From positions 1 to 64,000 of the forward strand of contig NZ_JAAAPL010000001.1 in NCBI RefSeq assembly GCF_011317445.1: a DNA stretch of 64,000 nt, in the 5' to 3' direction. Position 1 is the first letter of the stretch. Each line of letters opens with the position of its first letter. A program made the translations under genes and the position numbers. Below the pieces are notes generated by a model that was not told the origin of the DNA, ran no database searches, and saw only the letters and a list, made by a program, of their open reading frames with translations. This DNA comes from Chelativorans multitrophicus. Lineage in GTDB: Bacteria; Pseudomonadota; Alphaproteobacteria; Rhizobiales; Rhizobiaceae. Positions 44,400 through 55,633 of the stretch are shown here, in pieces.

Positions 44400-45482
44400 T
44401 CAGGCCCGCGCGACGAACCAAACGTTCATCGGGTCGTGCGGCAGCACAGTGCGCTCGACGTAGTGGAAACCCGCTGCCTCGAGCATTGCTTGCGCCGTCT
44501 CCCACCCCCACATGGTGCCGAGCCCTAATCCGCCCTGGCCGAGCGACACCGGTGTGCAGTGGGCGCAGGAGATCGCGTAGAGCAGCGGCGCGAAGGGGAA
44601 ATCGAGATTGTTCTCCAGCTTCGCCGAGCCGCCGATATCCTGCACCAGATAGACGCCGCCGGGCTTGAGAGCGCCCTTCATGCTGCGGATCAGCGCCTGC
44701 GGATCCTTCTGGTCATGAATGGCGTCAAAAGAGGTGATGAGGTCGAACCTGGCCTTTTCGTCGTAGCCGGTCAGGTCCCGCGCCTCGAACTTCACATTTG
44801 TAAGCCCCGCCTTACGCGCCGCGTCAGTGGCGAATTCGATGGCGTCTTCGCCCAAATCGTAGCCGGTGAAGCGGCTCTGAGGAAAGTACCTTGCCATCTC
44901 CATAAGCGCCAGCCCGCGTCCGCAGCCCGCATCCAGCACCTCGATACCGGCCGCAAGCTGCTGCTTGAGACCGTCGACGAGCGGCAGGATCGTCTCGAAA
45001 AGCTGGGCCACGACAGTCTGCTCGCTATCTTCCGCCATCACCTGGTGGAAGCAGGGATAATCGCCATAGGTCAGTCCTTCGCCGGTCTCGAAGCAGGAAA
45101 GCAGCCGATCCTGCATCTGACCGAGAAGCGCGATATGCTGCGCATAGACTGCGAAATTGCCGAGCTCTGCACCCCGCGTGAGAGACGCCGCATGCTCGGC
45201 GGGCAGGCGGTAGCTCTTTTTGCTAGGGTCATAGGTGACGATGCCACCGGTTACCATCACCGCCAGCCACTCGCGCACATAGCGCTCCGAAAGCTCGGCG
45301 CGGGCGGCGATCGCCTCGCTCGTTGAGGCCGGAAGCCCGGCCAGGACGTCAAACAGGCCGAGGCGATGGCCAATCGAGATCATCACCGCCACTGCGCCCG
45401 AATCCAACATTCCCGCGATCTTCCCGGAAAAGGCTTCCGCCGCCGTCATGTCGGGCGGTTGGGTTGCGACTGCCACTGCCAT
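44400..45482 (-). CDS. Class I SAM-dependent methyltransferase with N-terminal winged helix
   Basis: This 360-residue protein has an N-terminal helical winged-helix domain ('TSEAIAARAELSERYVREWLAVMVTGGIV'), as in O-methyltransferase-like proteins, and a Rossmann SAM-binding domain with motif I 'VLDAGCGRGLALMEMA' and 'DLITSFDAIHDQKDP'. It probably methylates a small molecule; the substrate is unknown. I chose the ATG at 45482, with GGAGACAAAC before it. It is divergent from the GlxA-type regulator gene, 103 bp away, which probably controls it. Confidence 0.85.
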   Translation of the reverse strand: MAVAVATQPPDMTAAEAFSGKIAGMLDSGAVAVMISIGHRLGLFDVLAGLPASTSEAIAARAELSERYVREWLAVMVTGGIVTYDPSKKSYRLPAEHAASLTRGAELGNFAVYAQHIALLGQMQDRLLSCFETGEGLTYGDYPCFHQVMAEDSEQTVVAQLFETILPLVDGLKQQLAAGIEVLDAGCGRGLALMEMARYFPQSRFTGYDLGEDAIEFATDAARKAGLTNVKFEARDLTGYDEKARFDLITSFDAIHDQKDPQALIRSMKGALKPGGVYLVQDIGGSAKLENNLDFPFAPLLYAISCAHCTPVSLGQGGLGLGTMWGWETAQAMLEAAGFHYVERTVLPHDPMNVWFVARA

Positions 45483-45585
45483 TGTTTGTCTCCTGAATGT
45501 CGAAGACGGCGGTCTAGACGCGAATGGGACCAGCAAGAAGTGCGAGAATGGACAAGAACGAGGCATTCGTGCCAAATTTGCCTGC

Positions 45586-46629
45586 ATGCGAGATGAAATC
45601 GGACCTGACACGGCGGCGCGCATCCAACTGCTCGTGGTGCCGGAGACGACGCCTGGCACCCTCTACGGGCTCTACGAGCTTTTCGATGCGGTGGGCGTGG
45701 CGTGGAAGGACATAACGGGCGAAGCGGTCAACACGCCTCGCCTCTCCCCTCGCATTGTATCGGCCGGCGGAACTGCCTTCGCCTCGCCAATCGGCATCCC
45801 CATTGTGCCGCATGACGCACTTTCCGCAGCCGGCCGCGCAGAGGTGGTCATCGTCCCCGACCTATCGCTGACCCAGGATCACGATCCGCGCGGACGCTGG
45901 GCGGAGGAGGCAGCTTGGCTTCGCCGCCGCTTCGATGACGGCGCAGTCCTCTGCTCCGTCTGCACGGGCTCGGTGCTTCTTGCGGAGGCAGGCCTGCTCG
46001 AAGGCGTGGAAGCCACTACCCACTGGGGCGTTACGCGCCTCTTCTCGCGGTACTATCCGCGCGTGAGGCTGCATGCCGAGCGCATTCTGTCGCCAAGTGG
46101 GCCTGAGCACCGCATCGTCACCTGCGGCGGTGCGGGCTCCTGGTCAGATCTGGCGCTCTATCTTATCGCGCGCTTCTGCGGCCCCGCCGAGGCGGTGCGC
46201 CTGGCCAAAGTCTTCGTTCTCGGAGACCGCAGCGAGGGACAATTGCCCTTCGCGGCCATGGGCCGCGTGCCTCCCCATAGCGATGCGGCGGTGAGCCGCT
46301 GCCAGGAATGGCTTGCCGATCATTATTACGAGCCCAATCCGGTCGCCCGCATGGCCGCCCTTTCGGGCCTTCCAGAACGTACCTTCAAGCGGCGTTTCAA
46401 GGCGGCCACCGGTTATTCGCCGATCGACTACGTTCAAGCGCTGCGCATCGAGGAGGCAAAGCAAATGCTGGAGACGACCGGCCAGCCGACCGATGCCGTC
46501 GCTCACGCGGTAGGCTATGACGACCCGGCATTCTTCCGCCGCCTCTTCAAACGCTCGACCGGTGTCACCCCTGCTCGCTACCGCCAACGCTACCGCTTCA
46601 TCGGCCTGGCAGCCAAAGACGTGGTCTAA
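45586..46629 (+). CDS. GlxA-family transcriptional regulator (DJ-1/PfpI plus AraC domains)
   Basis: This 347-residue protein joins an N-terminal class-I glutamine-amidotransferase-like (DJ-1/PfpI) domain, with a cysteine in 'VLCSVCTGSVLLAEAGLL' at the nucleophile-elbow position, to a C-terminal AraC DNA-binding domain with two helix-turn-helix motifs ('VARMAALSGLPERTFKRRFKAATGYSPIDYV' and 'TDAVAHAVGYDDPAFFRRLFKRSTGVTPARYR'). I chose the ATG at 45586; no good ribosome-binding site is seen and the start is uncertain. It is divergent from the methyltransferase gene, the likely target. Confidence 0.88.
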   Translation: MRDEIGPDTAARIQLLVVPETTPGTLYGLYELFDAVGVAWKDITGEAVNTPRLSPRIVSAGGTAFASPIGIPIVPHDALSAAGRAEVVIVPDLSLTQDHDPRGRWAEEAAWLRRRFDDGAVLCSVCTGSVLLAEAGLLEGVEATTHWGVTRLFSRYYPRVRLHAERILSPSGPEHRIVTCGGAGSWSDLALYLIARFCGPAEAVRLAKVFVLGDRSEGQLPFAAMGRVPPHSDAAVSRCQEWLADHYYEPNPVARMAALSGLPERTFKRRFKAATGYSPIDYVQALRIEEAKQMLETTGQPTDAVAHAVGYDDPAFFRRLFKRSTGVTPARYRQRYRFIGLAAKDVV

Positions 46630-46878
46630 GACACCGCCCGGCGGATTCGATTAATTCTCTGTTGCAGCATTTCGCTGCCCCGCCAGAACAGGTGTTTGCC
46701 GATGATAACTCAACGCATCGAATTTCGGCGGCGCGGCAAATGTTCATGAGCATAACCGTTTGCTTAAAGCATCGTATTCTTTCATTATCCGGGCAAATCT
46801 CGATGCGCAGCCGATTCCTCTCTTGCGGACCTGAGAGCGTGCGCCTGATTCAGTTGGCCATTGTTGTGGAACTTGCTC

Positions 46879-48723
46879 ATGCGAACTACCGCCGTTGCAC
46901 ATTCCCTTTGGTTGCTGCTCTTTTGGGTTCTGATCCAACCGCATCCCGCATCAGCCCAGAGCCATGCCGGCGACCCGAGCTATATCCACGCTGATCTGGC
47001 CAGTCCGCAGGACACGCTGAACACTTTTTTGTCGAGCACCGAAAAGGCCGCTGCACTTATGCTTGAGGCCTATAGCCAAAGGCAGGCCGAGGGAGGTCTT
47101 TTTCCCTCTGATTCGGTCGAGGAGAAAGTCACCACGGCAGAGCTCCTGCTGGATACCGCGGCGCGCACCCTCGATTTATCCAACGTCCCGCCGGCGGCTA
47201 TCGCGCACGAGAAGATGGAACTTGTTTTGCGGCTCAAAGAGGTGCTCGAAGAGATTTCGCTCCCGCCGCAGGCCGAAATCCCGGATGAGGCAGCGCTGGA
47301 ACAGGCGCATGCAGCCGATCGGCCGATAACGAGATGGAGAATACCGGGCACCGAATTGGTCATGGTGCAAGTGGCTGAAGGTGGGCGGTCGGGCGACTTT
47401 GTCTTTTCCGCGGACACCGTAAGTCGTATTCCCGACCTCTACAATGCCCTTGTGGCCGCTCCCGAGCGCTTTGACAGGCGAAATATCTATGAATTCTTCA
47501 GTTTGTCGCCAGGGCGTCTTCTGCCGCCGTTTTGGTACGACTACATTCTCGCCGGTCCCGATTGGCTCAACTTCAGCCTTGCCGACCAAGCCGCCTGGCC
47601 GTGGCTGGCGCTCATTGTCTGGATGATCGTATCTGCCACGGTTCTCCTCTGGATCGTGCGAAAGCAGTGGGGTGTACGAAGGGCTGATGGCGCGAAGCTC
47701 AATCTGATCGAACGCGCCCTTCTGCCGGTTGCGCTGATCGCCCTCTCGGCTTTCTTCCTTTTTGAAGTCATCGATCAGATCAATCTGACCGGGAGGGTTT
47801 TTCTGATTGCAAACGCCGCCGGGCAGGTGCTGCTTGCATTCGGGCTTTCATGGCTCATTGTACTGATCTGCCAATCCCTAGCGGAGCTTATCATCAGTTC
47901 GCCCTCCATTTTGCCGGATAGCTTGGACGCGCATCTGCTCCGAGCGGGGTTCCGGGTGCTTGGACTGGGTCTCGCGCTGATCCTGCTCGGCCATACTGCA
48001 ACGACTCTGGGAATACCGTTGCTCGGTCTTATCGCCGGACTGGGGGTGGGCGGACTTGCCATTGCGCTCGCGGCACAGCCGACCATCGAGAATTTCATCG
48101 GGGGCGTAATCCTCTTCGCCGACAGGCCGGTCCGAATGGGAGATTTCTGCCGCTGCGGAGATGTCATGGGCACAGTTGAAGAGATCGGGTTGCGCTCCAC
48201 CCGCATCAGAGCGTTGGATCGCACAGTCGTAAGCATTCCGAACGCAGAATTCGCTAAGGCGCAGATCGTCAACTTTGCGAGACGAGACCAGCAGCTTTTC
48301 GAGGCGAAGATCGGCATCAGGTTCGAAGCCTCGCGAGCAGCACTGGAACACCTGCTCGTAGAACTGCGCGAACTCATCGAAAGCAATCTAACAGCCGTGC
48401 CCGGCACCACTCGAGTCCGGTTCAGCTCGATCGGCAGCAGTGCTCTTGAAATTGACCTTCGCGCTTACTTGCAGATTTCAGATTTCGATGTCTTCCTCGC
48501 TGAAAAGGAGAAAATTCTCCTATCGGTCATGAGCATTGTCGAAAATGCGGGATGCGGCTTCGCATTTCCTTCACAAACGCTCTATCTGACGCGAGACAAG
48601 CCGCCCGCTTTGGAAGTGCCCGATCGCCATACGCGGGAAGAAGAGCCATTGGGTGAAATGCCCCGCGCACAGGCAGAGGAATCAAAGATCCGCGCCGTTA
48701 CACGAACCTCACCGAGAAATTAG
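46879..48723 (+). CDS. MscS-family mechanosensitive channel with periplasmic N-terminal domain
   Basis: This 614-residue protein has a signal-like segment ('LLLFWVLIQPHPASAQSHA'), a long soluble N-terminal region of about 200 residues, several membrane helices, then the MscS pore helix and beta domain: 'GLGVGGLAIALAAQPTIENFIGGV', 'DRPVRMGDFCRCGDVMGTVEEIGLRSTRIR', 'VSIPNAEFA'. Extended MscS proteins like this relieve turgor on osmotic downshock. I chose the ATG at 46879; the frame also has TTG codons at 46861. The soluble N-terminus and the 'CRCG' insertion in the beta domain are the unusual features. Confidence 0.9.
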   Translation: MRTTAVAHSLWLLLFWVLIQPHPASAQSHAGDPSYIHADLASPQDTLNTFLSSTEKAAALMLEAYSQRQAEGGLFPSDSVEEKVTTAELLLDTAARTLDLSNVPPAAIAHEKMELVLRLKEVLEEISLPPQAEIPDEAALEQAHAADRPITRWRIPGTELVMVQVAEGGRSGDFVFSADTVSRIPDLYNALVAAPERFDRRNIYEFFSLSPGRLLPPFWYDYILAGPDWLNFSLADQAAWPWLALIVWMIVSATVLLWIVRKQWGVRRADGAKLNLIERALLPVALIALSAFFLFEVIDQINLTGRVFLIANAAGQVLLAFGLSWLIVLICQSLAELIISSPSILPDSLDAHLLRAGFRVLGLGLALILLGHTATTLGIPLLGLIAGLGVGGLAIALAAQPTIENFIGGVILFADRPVRMGDFCRCGDVMGTVEEIGLRSTRIRALDRTVVSIPNAEFAKAQIVNFARRDQQLFEAKIGIRFEASRAALEHLLVELRELIESNLTAVPGTTRVRFSSIGSSALEIDLRAYLQISDFDVFLAEKEKILLSVMSIVENAGCGFAFPSQTLYLTRDKPPALEVPDRHTREEEPLGEMPRAQAEESKIRAVTRTSPRN

Positions 48724-48774
48724 GTCGCCGCATTGAGGAGCCACAGGGGTGGAAAGAACTTCCCTCCCCCGAGG

Positions 48775-49695
48775 TCAGGCGAATAAGGTTCCCTCCGCCA
48801 GCTTGACGGCGGCTCCGCCAATGCGCGCCGCCTCTATCCCGCCGGCTGCCGCCTCGATTTCAAGCCGAATGCGCGATGGCCGCCCCATCTCGATGCCCTG
48901 TTCCAGCCAGTAGCGGTGAATGCCGTCCACCGGTTCGTCATGGGTGAGGATCGCGCCGGCGAAAGCAGCCGCGGCCGAACCGGTCGCCGGGTCTTCCGGG
49001 ATGCCGTCCTGAGGGGCGAACATGCGTGTGTGAAAAGAGCAGTCGTGGTTCACGGTTTCCCGGCAATAAACGTAGGGAAACCCAATGACCGCAGGATTCT
49101 GCAGGACGATCTCGTCCCAAAGCCTTTCATCGAGCCGCACCCTGCCCGCGACATCAAGATCGGCAACGGGCACACAGACATATGGCACGCCCGCCGACCA
49201 GGCGCCGATGACGTGGTTCTCGAATCCAATCTCATGATGCGGGATCCCGAGTGCTGCGGCCACGGCTTCCGCAGGGGTTTCGAAGGGAATGCGCTTGGGC
49301 AGGCGCGGAAGATCAAATTCGGCAAAGGTGGCGCCAGCACCAGTTGAAACTGCGCACCGCACCGGGCCGACATTTTCCTCAAGTACGAGAAGCGAAGCGC
49401 CCTCGCCTTTACCGCGTGTCTTGCCCGCTTGCTCCGCCAGGGCCGTAGCCGTTCCCACCGTGGGATGACCGGCAAAGGGCAATTCCGTGCGAGGCGTGAA
49501 AATCCGCACACGAGCGGTATGCAGCCGGTTTTCAGGCGGTAGGACAAAAGCCGTCTCCGACAGGTTGAACTCCCCGGCAATGCGCTGCATGCGCTGATCG
49601 TCCAGCCCATCGGAATCGAGAACGATAGCCAATGGGTTTCCGGCAAGCTGCGTGTCCGTGAAAACGTCATAGATCAGATAGCGTCTTGCTTTCAC
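48775..49695 (-). CDS. PhzF-family isomerase
   Basis: This 306-residue protein is of the PhzF / diaminopimelate-epimerase fold with two symmetric halves. Visible motifs are 'NPLAIVLDSDGL', the catalytic-glutamate region 'FNLSETAFVLPPE', 'FAGHPTVGTATALA' and, in the second half, 'DGIPEDPATGSAAAAFAGA'. PhzF proteins catalyse hydrogen shifts on small acids; most genomic copies outside phenazine clusters have unknown substrates. It stands alone here, convergent with the MscS gene and in the same direction as the EEP hydrolase gene upstream. Confidence 0.9.
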   Translation of the reverse strand: MKARRYLIYDVFTDTQLAGNPLAIVLDSDGLDDQRMQRIAGEFNLSETAFVLPPENRLHTARVRIFTPRTELPFAGHPTVGTATALAEQAGKTRGKGEGASLLVLEENVGPVRCAVSTGAGATFAEFDLPRLPKRIPFETPAEAVAAALGIPHHEIGFENHVIGAWSAGVPYVCVPVADLDVAGRVRLDERLWDEIVLQNPAVIGFPYVYCRETVNHDCSFHTRMFAPQDGIPEDPATGSAAAAFAGAILTHDEPVDGIHRYWLEQGIEMGRPSRIRLEIEAAAGGIEAARIGGAAVKLAEGTLFA

Positions 49696-49784
49696 GGCAC
49701 ACCTCTCCCGGTTACCTGAAAATCGGCAGAAAGCCCTTGGTCCACCTATAATACAGATTTGGAACCGTGTGTGGGCTCAAGCGC

Positions 49785-50897
49785 TCAGATCAAATCCAGT
49801 GATATGGCCACCGGGCAGTGATCGGAGGCCTTGGGCCTGTCCCAACCCGTGCGCGGATATCGTTCTACTTCTTGACCGGGTGGAAAAATGGTTCGCCAGG
49901 GCTGCCCATTTCGCACGATATCCGGCATCACCTTGCCATTCTTCTGCGCCAGCGCGGGCGACAGCAGGATGTAGTCGAGTTGGCACAGATGACGCTCCTC
50001 GGGGCCGCGCGTATGATATAGCGTCCAGCGGTCGAGTTCCGGCCGCCGCTCCACCACATTCTCGCAAAAGCCGCCATCGGTGAGCACATTGACGCTGGAT
50101 TGCGCCTCGCGTACGGGCCGGAAATCATAGCCCGTGTGTGCCTCGCCTTCGATGAGAACGCGTTCGCGATAGTCGTTGAGGTCGCCACAGATCATCCATC
50201 GCTTGCGGGCCGTTCCTTCCGGCCCAAAGCGGTCGAGAATGATCCGCCGGACGGCAGATGCCTCGGCTATGCGAATAGGCATCGAGCCGAGACGCCCGTC
50301 GCGCCCATTGCGCACCGAATTCATCGCCTTGAAATGCACGATGTAAATCGTGAGAGGCTTTCCGCCGACAAGAACATCCACCTCCAGGCAATCGCGGCGA
50401 AAAATCCGCTCATTGGGGCCAAGGCCGAGTTCGGCCAGTTCCGGCGTGTAGAGGTTGAAATCGTCGAAGGTGATGTGGGCATGGGTGGTCATGCGCCGGA
50501 ATTCGATCGGCTCACCATCAGCCGTTTGGCGCCGCATCATGATCGCCACATCGATGCCGCGCGCGTCGTTTCCGGCCGAGGAGTATTTTTCGCGATAGCC
50601 CGCGCCGATCATCTTGTGGAGATAACCGTATTCGAAGGCGTTGAGAGCGGCCTGATTATCCACCTCCTGCAGGCAGAGAATGTCGGCGCGCGTCGCAGCG
50701 ATCGCCAGAGCCGTGAGCTGGCGGGTATCGTCGGTATGCGCGATCGTCCGCGCCCGCTCCAACTCGCGGTACTCCTCTTCGTCCTTGATCTCGAACATCG
50801 CCAGCGTCCGGTCCTGGTGCAACTGATTGCGGAAACCGGAAAAATCGAACCGGTTCATCAGGTTTTCGACGTTGAAGGTGGCTATCCGGACGGACAT
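49785..50897 (-). CDS. Endonuclease/exonuclease/phosphatase-family hydrolase
   Basis: This 370-residue Mg-dependent phosphodiesterase-fold protein has motifs 'IATFNVENLMNRF' near the start, 'ILCLQEVDNQAAL', 'VHFKAMNSVRNGR', 'MICGDLNDYRE' and 'PKASDHCPVAI' at the end, the classic metal and catalytic residues (Asn, Glu, Asp-Asn, Asp-His). There is no signal peptide. The substrate, DNA, phosphoinositide-like lipid or another diester, cannot be told. I chose the ATG at 50897; the longer frame has no family match. Confidence 0.88.
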   Translation of the reverse strand: MSVRIATFNVENLMNRFDFSGFRNQLHQDRTLAMFEIKDEEEYRELERARTIAHTDDTRQLTALAIAATRADILCLQEVDNQAALNAFEYGYLHKMIGAGYREKYSSAGNDARGIDVAIMMRRQTADGEPIEFRRMTTHAHITFDDFNLYTPELAELGLGPNERIFRRDCLEVDVLVGGKPLTIYIVHFKAMNSVRNGRDGRLGSMPIRIAEASAVRRIILDRFGPEGTARKRWMICGDLNDYRERVLIEGEAHTGYDFRPVREAQSSVNVLTDGGFCENVVERRPELDRWTLYHTRGPEERHLCQLDYILLSPALAQKNGKVMPDIVRNGQPWRTIFPPGQEVERYPRTGWDRPKASDHCPVAISLDLI

Positions 50898-51066
50898 GCT
50901 TCCTCTTTTGACCCGCACGCAAATGAAAGGCAAGCGATCACTCGATCGTGTGGTCAATCGAAGCGTTGCTTCGCGTTCATGCCGCATTCATCCGCCACCG
51001 AGCATAATCTCGGAAAAGTAGGCTCAGCCGAGATGGCTTTGCTTGACCAGAGTAGGAGATGTACTG

Positions 51067-51549
51067 ATGAAACGCGCGCTAACCGCACTAGCAATTTGCG
51101 CCTTAGCCGGCCTCGGTCTCGGCGCCACCGGAACGGCAACCCAGGCTTCGGCTTTGTCGGCTGGTGCATCTTCAGGCACAATGCCGGTTCTTGCCGAAAA
51201 GTCGAACCTTGTTGAAATTCAACATCGCGACCGTCGCTGGGATAACCGCCGCTGGGACAATCGACGCCATTGGCGGCGCGATCGGGATCGGGATCGGCAC
51301 TGGCGCCGTCCACGGTCCGGCATTTATTTCGAATTCGGCACCGGCGGGTTCCGCTATGGTCCGCCGGCCTACGTGCACCCGCCCTATTACGCGCCACCGC
51401 GCTATGTGGCGCCACGCCCGACCTACGGCCTGTCTGCCGCCCATGTGAACTGGTGCTATGCCAGGTACCGGTCCTACCGGGCCTCGGACAACACGTTCCA
51501 GCCTTACAACGGGCCGCGCCGGGTCTGCGTCTCGCCCTATTTGGGGTGA
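51067..51549 (+). CDS. BA14K-family secreted protein
   Basis: This 160-residue protein has a signal peptide ('[26 protein letters not shown]'), an Arg/Asp/Trp-rich low-complexity region ('[18 protein letters not shown]'), a Tyr/Pro-rich segment and the C-terminal BA14K signature '[20 protein letters not shown]...RVC' with two cysteines. BA14K proteins are Rhizobiales surface or periplasmic proteins described as immunoreactive and lectin-like in Brucella. AGGAGATG precedes the ATG at 51067. A strong terminator follows directly. Confidence 0.9.
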   Translation: MKRALTALAICALAGLGLGATGTATQASALSAGASSGTMPVLAEKSNLVEIQHRDRRWDNRRWDNRRHWRRDRDRDRHWRRPRSGIYFEFGTGGFRYGPPAYVHPPYYAPPRYVAPRPTYGLSAAHVNWCYARYRSYRASDNTFQPYNGPRRVCVSPYLG

Positions 51550-51568
51550 GCGCCGCTCCGCTAAAAAG

Positions 51569-51598
51569 TGAAAGGCGGCGTTCAGCAACGCCGCCTTT
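51569..51598. terminator. Strong hairpin between convergent genes
   Basis: GAAAGGCGGCGTT and AACGCCGCCTTTC form a 13-bp perfect stem with a CAGC loop, followed by a T-rich stretch on the plus strand (CATTATTGTT). It lies between the BA14K gene and the convergent ilvC and probably terminates both. Confidence 0.85.
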
Positions 51599-51619
51599 CA
51601 TTATTGTTCAAGCCAAAGC

Positions 51620-53411
<1,792 letters not shown>

Positions 53412-53539
53412 AGGTGCCAGTTATTTTCAAGCCGAGTTTGGTATCGGGCGCGCATGCGAGCGGCGTTTCAACGCCCCGTCGCGGGAGATCAAAGCGCGAC
53501 GGGGGCTAAAGCAGATTGGCTTTGCAAGGGCTGCTCAAC

Positions 53540-54553
53540 TCAATCCAGCTTCGCAAGGAGCTTTTCGGTCTGCTGTTCGATTTGAGGGGCGTATTTTTCC
53601 GCGGCTTTCGCCAGAACTCCGCATCCTGCGCCCGCCACCCATGCTCCGGAAGATGCTATCGCGGCGGGAGGGAAAAACGTGGAAGCAGCGCTGAGACCCG
53701 CCGCTATTCCGTTGTAGCCTCCGCTGAGGAGATTGATCGTGTCGGAGACCACCAGAGGACTGCCTTGCCTGTAGTGATCCTTGAGATCATGCCAGGATTT
53801 TTGCACGGTATAGCAGGCGTTTTTCCCCCAATGGATCGAGTAGCCCAGATTGGCGAAGCCAGCCACAGGCGGCATATCAACCAGATTGGCAATAAACTTG
53901 ATCCGTCCATAGGAGGTGGCGGATCTCGTCGCCCTATTGGCCAAGTTTCCCAATCGCGTCGAAAGGTCATTGCCTTCAGTGGGCGCCTCGGGCGCGGACG
54001 CGCGCCAAAACTCATTGCTGGCGCCATCGAGATAATTGGCCTGCATTCCCTCAGAAAAGGCAGATGCATAGCTGAATCCGGCGGCGCCCAACTCCATGCC
54101 GGTCTGCCAATAGTCATTCTTCTGCAGCCGGCTAAAGAGGGTCGTGTAGTTTCTCTTCAGAAGCTGATAGTCATCCTTTATGTTTTTGCATTTTCCCTTG
54201 ATGACTTTGGCGCATGGCTTGGCGACATCTCTTTTCAATCTTCTATAGGCCGACAATGACGCACTAGAGGAACGGTCAATTTGCACCTGGCTTGATCTCG
54301 TCCGCACGCCAGGGCCGGGAGCCCGCGCCTGGTCCATCAGCGACCTTTCCCGCCCAAGGTCCCCGATAGCAGCCTCGCTTTTGCAGGGGACCGCTCTTGC
54401 GTTCGACCGTTTTCCCAAACGATTCCGCAGCTCGTTATTGACGGTCCCGAATTGCTTCAGCGCCCCAGGAGAAACATCTCTGCCAATCCCCCTCCAAGCT
54501 TCCGCCCCTGCGGAGGGTTTCGCGGTATAGGCAAGCACACTATTACTTCTCAC
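53540..54553 (-). CDS. Hypothetical protein, no recognised family
   Basis: This frame of 337 codons starts at a GTG (54553). The N-terminal half is basic and probably partly disordered ('PGALKQFGTVNNELRNRLGKRS'); the middle contains a Lys/Cys-rich segment ('KPCAKVIKGKCKNIKDDYQLLKRNY'); the C-terminal third has hydrophobic, Gly/Ala-rich stretches ('INLLSGGYNGIAAGLSAASTFFPPAAIASS') like those of membrane-inserting or toxin-like proteins. There is no signal peptide. Upstream DNA is unusually AT-rich, suggesting acquisition. I cannot assign a function. Confidence 0.55.
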   Translation of the reverse strand: MRSNSVLAYTAKPSAGAEAWRGIGRDVSPGALKQFGTVNNELRNRLGKRSNARAVPCKSEAAIGDLGRERSLMDQARAPGPGVRTRSSQVQIDRSSSASLSAYRRLKRDVAKPCAKVIKGKCKNIKDDYQLLKRNYTTLFSRLQKNDYWQTGMELGAAGFSYASAFSEGMQANYLDGASNEFWRASAPEAPTEGNDLSTRLGNLANRATRSATSYGRIKFIANLVDMPPVAGFANLGYSIHWGKNACYTVQKSWHDLKDHYRQGSPLVVSDTINLLSGGYNGIAAGLSAASTFFPPAAIASSGAWVAGAGCGVLAKAAEKYAPQIEQQTEKLLAKLD

Positions 54554-54779
54554 AATAATGAATCCAGCATCAAAAATAACAAGTCATTAACGATAAAACA
54601 CTTTATAATATTAAGTTCATTTTTCTTAATGCTGAAATTGGAAAATAGTAATGCCAATGATAGCGATCTCAAACCTGCGGCAGCGCTCGAAGTGGTTGCC
54701 GAAGACCGTCAGAAGGACGCAGACCACACCAGCCGGGATGGCAGCGTGCGGCTATTCAGGCCAGGCTCAATGGACAGGC
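54554..54779. other. AT-rich intergenic stretch
   Basis: This 226-bp segment is much richer in A and T than its neighbours, particularly at 54560-54660. A short plus-strand frame from the ATG at 54629 could encode a 50-residue peptide but has no known relatives. It contains the promoter side of the hypothetical gene and the 3' end of pdxJ; no terminator was recognised. Confidence 0.4.
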
Positions 54780-55526
54780 TTAAGCTTCACACGCGCTGAG
54801 GTAGCGCCGCACCGTCTCCGCCATGCCGTATTCCAAAGCATCGGCCGTCAGGGCATGGCCGATGGAGACCTCCGCAAGCGAGGGAACATGCTCTACGAGT
54901 GCGGGCAGGTTCGCAACGGTCAGATCATGTCCGGCGTTGACGGCAAGACCGAGCCCTTGCGCCGTCTTGGCTGTCTTTTCCAGCTTTCTTAGCTCTTTAG
55001 CGGCCTTTTCGGCGTCGTCGTAGCAAGCGCCATATGGTCCCGTGTAGAGCTCCACCCGGTCTGCCCCCACTGCCTTTGCAACGGCAAGCGCTGCTTCGTC
55101 CGCATCGGGGTCCGCAAAGAGCGAGACCCGGAAACCGCGCCGCTTCAAGCGGCCAACTGCCGCCGCAAGAAACCGCTCATGCTCCTGAAATTGCCAGCCA
55201 TGGTCGGAGGTGGCTTGCGACGGATCATCCGGCACAAGGGTTACCTGCTCGGGCTGCGTTTCTTCCACCAGCCGTAAGAAGTCTTCCGAGGGATATCCTT
55301 CGATATTGAACTCGCGGTCGGGGAATTCGTCGTCTATCAGAGCCCTGATGTGCGGGAGATCGGAAAAGCGGATATGGCGCTGATCGGGCCTCGGGTGAAC
55401 GGTCAGCCCATGCGCGCCTGCGCCAAGCGCGATTCGCCCAAGCGCGGTAACACTCGGCCATGGCAGATCGCGACGGTTCCTCAGCATAGCGACGGCGTTC
55501 AGATTGACCGAGAGCTTTACTGGCAT
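54780..55526 (-). CDS. pdxJ: Pyridoxine 5'-phosphate synthase
   Basis: This 248-residue TIM-barrel enzyme condenses 1-deoxyxylulose 5-phosphate with 3-amino-2-oxopropyl phosphate to pyridoxine 5'-phosphate, the last ring-forming step of vitamin B6 synthesis. Signature motifs are '[13 protein letters not shown]', '[13 protein letters not shown]', '[10 protein letters not shown]', '[16 protein letters not shown]' and '[13 protein letters not shown]'. Length is normal and there are no disruptions. It is divergent from the SpoIIAA-like gene. Confidence 0.97.
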   Translation of the reverse strand: MPVKLSVNLNAVAMLRNRRDLPWPSVTALGRIALGAGAHGLTVHPRPDQRHIRFSDLPHIRALIDDEFPDREFNIEGYPSEDFLRLVEETQPEQVTLVPDDPSQATSDHGWQFQEHERFLAAAVGRLKRRGFRVSLFADPDADEAALAVAKAVGADRVELYTGPYGACYDDAEKAAKELRKLEKTAKTAQGLGLAVNAGHDLTVANLPALVEHVPSLAEVSIGHALTADALEYGMAETVRRYLSACEA

Positions 55527-55633
55527 TCCAACGTCCCTATGACTGGATTTTGTTCTCTCCTATACCGTTTCCTAGGGAACCGACAGGCCTAATTGATGTT
55601 GACGTGAGACGTGGTCAGCATTGGGCAAGCGAT

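Noticed and set aside
54629-54799. Short plus-strand frame in the AT-rich region, possibly a small secreted peptide
   Set aside because: No acceptable start for a complete signal peptide and overlap with the 3' end of pdxJ; no supporting homology.
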